This document shows, in pieces, positions 6,832 to 10,287 of a stretch of 10,287 bases of DNA (the stretch's first letter is position 1; each line of letters begins with the position of its first letter). Origin of the DNA: UKL13-2 sp043756275 (GTDB lineage Bacteria; Pseudomonadota; Gammaproteobacteria; Burkholderiales; Usitatibacteraceae); contig JAYURJ010000183.1 in assembly GCA_043756275.1 (NCBI GenBank), positions 1 to 10,287 on the forward strand. The letters are read 5' to 3'. The notes under the pieces were generated by a model that was not told the origin of the DNA, made no database searches, and was given only the letters and a program-made list of their open reading frames with translations. A program made the translations under genes and the position numbers.

Positions 6832-6924
6832 CGGGAACGCAGGCTCCCGTTGCTCGATCAGGTTCACACCCTTTGAGCCAAGACGGTGTCCCGTCCAAGT
6901 CTGACAACCTTCTATCAAAAAGGA
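6832..6924 (+). ncRNA. Candidate structured 5' leader of chrB (possible cis-regulatory RNA)
   Basis: Several pairings can be read directly. CGGGA (6832-6836) pairs with TCCCG (6845-6849). AGGTT (6860-6864) pairs with AACCT (6906-6910). Inside that, GACGG (6882-6886) pairs with CCGTC (6891-6895) around a four-base loop, or alternatively ACACC (6866-6870) with GGTGT (6885-6889). CCTTT (6870-6874) is complementary to AAAGG (6919-6923), which overlaps the Shine-Dalgarno AGGA (6921-6924), so an RBS-masking fold is possible. I recall that comparative genomics has described 'chrB' RNA motifs upstream of chrB genes, but I cannot verify that this leader matches their consensus. Individual stems are short, and only covariation would settle it. 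Confidence 0.35.
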
Positions 6925-6929
6925 CTTTC

Positions 6930-7760
6930 ATGGACACCGCAAACCCAAGCTCTATTTCAATTTCTTCGCTGCGTGCTCTATCTGGCAGTGCCGCATCCCC
7001 ACTCGTGATCGACGTGCGCCGCGCCCAGGCATTTGAGAGCGACACCCGCATGCTCGCTGGTGCCACCTGGCGCGATCCCTTTGCCACCGATGCGTGGATT
7101 AAATTCGTCCCGCGCCAGCGTGATGTGGTGGTGTATTGCGTGCATGGCCACGAGATCAGCAAAAATACCTGCGTGGCACTGCGCGCGGCCGGCGTGAATG
7201 CGCATTACCTTGAAGGCGGCATTGAGGCGTGGACGGAAAACGGCGCGCCGACGATCAAGAAGCAGGCCGCTCTTTGTGTGCCGTCGTCGATCAACCTGCC
7301 ATCGAAATGGATCACGCGCGAGCGGCCCAAAATTGATCGCATTGCCTGCCCGTGGCTGATTCGCCGTTTTATCGATCCTCTCGCAGAGTTTCTCTATGTG
7401 CCTACGGCTGAGGTAATTTCTGCGGCTAAATCACAAGTGGCCACGCCCTACGATGTACCTGATGTGCAGTTCACGCATCGCGGTGAGGAGTGCAGCTTTG
7501 ATGCGTTCATCCGTGATTTTGAAATCAATGATCCGGCACTGAATGACCTTGCGACAATCGTTCGCGGTGCCGATACCGGCAAACCGCAACTCACACCGCA
7601 ATCGTCGGGCCTACTCGCCATTTCGCTGGGACTTTCAGCGTTGTATCCGAACGATCACGACATGCTCGAACACGGCATGGTGGTGTACGACGCGCTCTAC
7701 GCCTGGCTCAAACGCGCGAAAGCTGAAGTGCACAACGCTGATTTATTTAAAAAGTCATGA
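6930..7760 (+). CDS. chrB: Chromate resistance protein ChrB with N-terminal rhodanese-like domain
   Basis: A 276-residue cytoplasmic protein with two parts. Residues about 22-108 form a rhodanese-like domain: LVIDVRRAQAF at 25-35, then VVYCVHGHEIS with the putative persulfide-bearing Cys70, and YLEGGIEAW at 93-101. Residues about 125-265 form the ChrB C-terminal (chromate resistance) domain, with KIDRIACPWLIRRF at 134-147, HRGEECSFDAFI at 183-194, and HDMLEHGMVVYDALYAW at 243-259. ChrB-type proteins accompany chromate efflux pumps and in some bacteria sense chromate or regulate chrA; a role for the rhodanese part is inferred. I chose ATG 6930 because AGGA lies at 6921-6924 just upstream. An in-frame ATG at 6873 would add 19 residues unrelated to the domain and would lie in the leader. 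Its stop overlaps the chrA start by four bases (ATGA at 7757-7760). Confidence 0.9.
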   Translation: MDTANPSSISISSLRALSGSAASPLVIDVRRAQAFESDTRMLAGATWRDPFATDAWIKFVPRQRDVVVYCVHGHEISKNTCVALRAAGVNAHYLEGGIEAWTENGAPTIKKQAALCVPSSINLPSKWITRERPKIDRIACPWLIRRFIDPLAEFLYVPTAEVISAAKSQVATPYDVPDVQFTHRGEECSFDAFIRDFEINDPALNDLATIVRGADTGKPQLTPQSSGLLAISLGLSALYPNDHDMLEHGMVVYDALYAWLKRAKAEVHNADLFKKS

Positions 7761-9100
7761 ACAGCACAGCGCCGATTTCATTTCGCGACGCCCTGCGGTT
7801 TTGGCTGAAGCTGGGCTTCATCAGCTTCGGCGGTCCTGCCGGGCAAATCGCGATCATGCATCGCGAGCTGGTTGAGCAAAAGCGCTGGATTTCGGAAAAG
7901 CGTTTTTTGCATGCACTCAATTACTGCATGGTGCTGCCGGGCCCGGAGGCGCAGCAGCTGGCAACATACATCGGTTGGCTGATGCATGGCACTTGGGGCG
8001 GCATCCTGGCGGGCGCATTGTTTGTGCTGCCTTCACTCGGCATTCTGATCGCCCTTTCGTGGATTTATATCGCCTTCGGCAGCGTGCCCTTGATCGTCGG
8101 TATTTTTGCCGGCATCAAACCGGCGGTGACGGCCATTGTGCTGGCGGCAGCGTGGCGCATTGGTGGTAAGACGCTCAAAAATGGTTGGCTATGGGCGATT
8201 GCGGCCGCAGCGTTCGTGGCGATTTTTTTTGGCGACATTCCATTCCCGGCGATTATATTGAGCGCCGCCATACTTGGTGCCATCGGTGGTCGCTTCGCAC
8301 CGGCAAAATTCTCGCTCGGCGGTGGTCATCACGAACAAGCGTCCGGTACTGATCAAGCGATCATCGGCGACAATACGCCCACACCTTCACACGCAAAATT
8401 TCGGCTCTCGCGGATGTTGGTTTATATCGGAGTCGGATTGAGTTTGTGGCTGATTGCGATGGCGATGCTGACTGCACACAGCGGCACGGAAGGTACCCTG
8501 ACGCAGATGGGCTGGTTTTTTACGAAAGCCGCGCTGCTCACATTTGGCGGCGCATACGCCGTGTTGCCCTATGTCTATCAGGGAGCAGTGGAGAATTTTC
8601 AATGGCTCACCGCACAGCAGATGATCGATGGACTGGCGCTCGGCGAGACAACGCCGGGGCCTTTGATCATGGTGGTTGCGTTTGTCGGTTTTGTGGGCGG
8701 CTGGACCAAGTCGGTGCTGGGCCCTGAATCGCTTTTTCTTGGGGCGGCACTGGCTGCATGCGTGGTGACTTTTTTTACATTCCTGCCGTCGTTCCTGTTC
8801 ATCCTGATCGGCGGGCCATTGGTTGAAGCCACCCACGGCCAGATGAAATTCACTGCGCCACTCACCGCGATTACGGCGGCTGTGGTCGGTGTCATCGTCA
8901 GTCTGGCACTGTTTTTTGCGTGGAAAATATGGTGGCCCATTGCCACGCGGGACGCGCTGTTCAGCGGGCCGTTCGACTGGTTTTCAATGCTGCTCACCAT
9001 CGCTGCTGCCATTGCGTTGATGCGCTACAAGGCAAATGTGATTATTGTTATCGTGACATGCGGCGCGCTTGGCGTGGCAAGGACACTTATTGCGTGGTGA
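7757..9100 (+). CDS. chrA: Chromate transporter ChrA (two-domain CHR family)
   Basis: A 447-residue polytopic inner-membrane protein, full length for the long-chain CHR family, which exports chromate (and perhaps sulfate) from the cytoplasm. It shows the family's internal duplication. The first half has LGFISFGGPAGQIA (19-32) and LPGPEAQQLATY (60-71). The second half repeats the pattern as LLTFGGAYAVLPY (about 260-272) and GETTPGPLIM (296-305). A hydrophilic stretch of about 40 residues (roughly 188-217, rich in His, Gln, Asp and Thr) joins the halves. Translation is coupled to chrB through a four-base overlap, so efflux should follow chrB expression from the promoter at 6801-6829. It converges with moaC, leaving only 13 bases between the stops, with no obvious terminator. 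Confidence 0.96.
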   Translation: MNSTAPISFRDALRFWLKLGFISFGGPAGQIAIMHRELVEQKRWISEKRFLHALNYCMVLPGPEAQQLATYIGWLMHGTWGGILAGALFVLPSLGILIALSWIYIAFGSVPLIVGIFAGIKPAVTAIVLAAAWRIGGKTLKNGWLWAIAAAAFVAIFFGDIPFPAIILSAAILGAIGGRFAPAKFSLGGGHHEQASGTDQAIIGDNTPTPSHAKFRLSRMLVYIGVGLSLWLIAMAMLTAHSGTEGTLTQMGWFFTKAALLTFGGAYAVLPYVYQGAVENFQWLTAQQMIDGLALGETTPGPLIMVVAFVGFVGGWTKSVLGPESLFLGAALAACVVTFFTFLPSFLFILIGGPLVEATHGQMKFTAPLTAITAAVVGVIVSLALFFAWKIWWPIATRDALFSGPFDWFSMLLTIAAAIALMRYKANVIIVIVTCGALGVARTLIAW

Positions 9101-9113
9101 TCACGAACCGGGG

Positions 9114-9593
9114 CTATTTACTGACCGCAAAATCACCCGACTTGCCACCACGTTTTTCCAACAGTTTGATGTCAGAAATCACCATGCCGCGATCTGCCGC
9201 CTTGACCATGTCGTAAATGGTCAACAGCCCGGCGTTGACAGCCATCAGCGCTTCCATTTCAACGCCGGTGCGGCCGATTGTTTCTACCGTGGCGCGACAC
9301 TCGATGCTTGATGTTGCCGCATCTGATTGAAATTCCACCGCGACTTTATTGATGATCAAAGGATGCGCCAGCGGGATCAAATCCGCTGTGCGCTTGGCCC
9401 CCTGAATGGCCGCGATACGTGCGATGCCGAGTACGTCGCCCTTTTTTGCAGTGCCCTCACGAATCAACGCAAACGTGGCGGGCAGCATGGTGATGCGGCC
9501 GGCAGCAATGGCAACGCGGTGGGTTTCCGCCTTGGCACCGACATCGACCATATGCGCCTGCCCGTTTTCATCGAAATGGTTCAATTTGCTCAT
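9114..9593 (-). CDS. moaC: Cyclic pyranopterin monophosphate synthase
   Basis: A 159-residue cytoplasmic enzyme that, after MoaA, converts the cyclic GTP intermediate to cyclic pyranopterin monophosphate in molybdenum cofactor synthesis. Residues known as functional in E. coli MoaC fall at the same numbers: Lys51 in AKKGDVLG, His77 in PLAHPL, Glu112 and Glu114 in GVEMEALMAV, and Asp128 and Lys131 in YDMVKAADRG. Length and N-terminus (MSKLNHFDENGQAHMVDV) match the family, which fixes the start at the ATG beginning at 9593 on the minus strand, although the frame stays open far upstream. An AAGGCGG about 12-18 bases upstream is a distant Shine-Dalgarno. No other moa or moe gene is in the window, so it stands alone here, back to back with the M48 protease. 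Confidence 0.97.
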   Translation of the reverse strand: MSKLNHFDENGQAHMVDVGAKAETHRVAIAAGRITMLPATFALIREGTAKKGDVLGIARIAAIQGAKRTADLIPLAHPLIINKVAVEFQSDAATSSIECRATVETIGRTGVEMEALMAVNAGLLTIYDMVKAADRGMVISDIKLLEKRGGKSGDFAVSK

Positions 9594-9722
9594 AATCAGA
9601 TTATGCCGCCTTCCATTGGTACAATTCTTTACCGATTTTAAGGGAACTGATCCCCAATCGCTGAGACTAAAAGTCTTGCGTTCTTGCGCATCAGACACCT
9701 TAATCAGCCCAGACATCATGCC
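9594..9722. promoter_or_regulatory. Divergent moaC / M48 protease intergenic region
   Basis: These 129 bases must hold promoters for both divergent genes. TACAAT (9620-9625, plus strand) is a five-of-six -10 match but lacks a convincing -35. GGGA (9642-9645) pairs with TCCC (9651-9654), and AGACT (9664-9668) pairs with AGTCT (9672-9676) around AAA, giving two small hairpins in the protease leader. AAGGGAACTG at 9640-9649 repeats exactly at 6773-6782 upstream of the chr operon, next to the dyad there. No promoter can be assigned firmly. Confidence 0.3.
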
Positions 9723-10287
9723 ATGCCATCGCCGACCCGCCTGAAACGAATGACCGCTGCGCTGGCTTTGTGTGCCTGCATCGCGATGCCAGGCGCATTG
9801 GTGGCCCAAGGTTTGCCCGAACTGGGCGATGCTTCCGATGCGGTGCTGTCGGCACCCCAGGAGCGCGCCATCGGCAAACGAATCATGCTGGAAGTGCGCG
9901 GGGATCGCGCCTTTGTCGAGGACGCTGAGATTCAGGATTACGTCAGCGCCATCGGCTCCCGACTGGTTGGCGCAACGCGCCGTGCCACCAACGACAACCG
10001 CCGCGATTTCGAATTTTTCGTGCTCAACGATGAATCGATCAACGCCTTTGCATTGCTCGGCGGGTTTATTGGCATCCATTCTGGTCTGCTGTTGGCCACC
10101 ACGAACGAATCCGAACTCGCGGGCGTTTTTGGACACGAGCTGGCGCACATTTTGCAGCGCCATCAATCGCGTGGTGCGGACGCGCAGCGAAAAGGCATGC
10201 CATTGCAATTGCTTGGTTTGGCTGCCGCAATTCTGGCAGCCCGCTCGAACTCATCGTCATCCGCACAAGCAACCGAAGCCGCACTTG
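9723..10287 (+). CDS. Periplasmic M48-family zinc metalloprotease, BepA-like (3' end outside window)
   Basis: The frame is open from ATG 9723 to the window edge, giving 188 residues of a protein that is usually near 480 (E. coli BepA is 487). Residues 1-28 form a signal peptide: a basic MPSPTRLKRM start, a hydrophobic Ala/Leu core, and a likely cut after Ala28. Mature sequence APQERAIGKRIMLEVR, then NAFALLGGFIGIHSGLLLAT and FGHELAHILQRHQSR, is typical of M48. The zinc site HELAH is at 138-142, with Glu139 as general base. BepA-type proteases degrade or assist misassembled outer-membrane proteins such as LptD and work with the BAM complex; the TPR repeats expected C-terminally would lie beyond the window. 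An ATG at 9718 in another frame stops after eight codons. The symbol bepA fits, but the truncation prevents a firm call. Confidence 0.92.
   Translation, partial: MPSPTRLKRMTAALALCACIAMPGALVAQGLPELGDASDAVLSAPQERAIGKRIMLEVRGDRAFVEDAEIQDYVSAIGSRLVGATRRATNDNRRDFEFFVLNDESINAFALLGGFIGIHSGLLLATTNESELAGVFGHELAHILQRHQSRGADAQRKGMPLQLLGLAAAILAARSNSSSSAQATEAAL

Noticed and set aside
6873..6929. An ATG at 6873 in frame with chrB that would add 19 residues.
   Set aside because: The added residues do not belong to the rhodanese domain, the site lacks a Shine-Dalgarno, and ATG 6930 has AGGA at proper spacing.
9640..9680. GGAACT resembling a sigma-E -35 upstream of the BepA-like protease, which is an envelope-stress gene in E. 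coli.
   Set aside because: No matching -10 element lies at 15-17 bases, so the resemblance is not enough to call a promoter.
9594..10208. The moaC reading frame continues upstream without a stop to about 10208, which would make a much longer fused protein.
   Set aside because: The segment upstream of ATG 9593 is antisense to the signal-peptide and M48 protease coding sequence and shows no protein-like pattern. The 159-residue product matches the MoaC family at both ends.

Overview
This window looks like chromosome from a betaproteobacterium of moderate GC. I infer this from the ValRS, MoaC and BepA-type sequences, the two-gene chromate cassette, and a small upstream protein whose N-terminal PLLTDLV stretch recalls a betaproteobacterial family (DUF2486). 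No genus can be named from the sequence alone, and there is no sign of phage or plasmid backbone.

Layout from left to right. (1) 1-3562: a small protein of unknown function and valS, encoding a complete valyl-tRNA synthetase with an extra segment of about 45 residues in its catalytic core. (2) 3655-5723: a two-gene unit with a 4-base overlap, an MFS exporter followed by a crotonase-fold acyl-CoA isomerase/hydratase. (3) 5724-6459: an accessory-looking patch. A small leftward gene for a HEPN-like helical protein sits between two perfect 28-bp inverted repeats, with a third degenerate copy and a stable hairpin beside it. (4) 6460-9100: tusA (leftward, sulfur carrier) diverges from a rightward chromate operon: a rhodanese-ChrB fusion followed by chrA, with start and stop overlapping. 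The 218-bp divergent region holds a good sigma-70 promoter for the chr operon, a candidate operator, a leader that may fold and mask its own ribosome binding site, and an extended -10 promoter for tusA. (5) 9114-10287: moaC (molybdenum cofactor synthesis, leftward) converges on chrA and diverges from a BepA-type periplasmic M48 protease that runs off the right edge.

How they relate. Most genes are housekeeping. The chr pair is a self-contained chromate-efflux module, and its sulfurtransferase-like domain beside tusA suggests a possible link between chromate stress and sulfur trafficking. The most unusual items are the inverted-repeat-bracketed HEPN-like gene, the chrB leader, and the ValRS insertion. 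I found no complete transposon, CRISPR array, rRNA, tRNA or phage module. No gene-free stretch exceeds 300 bases.
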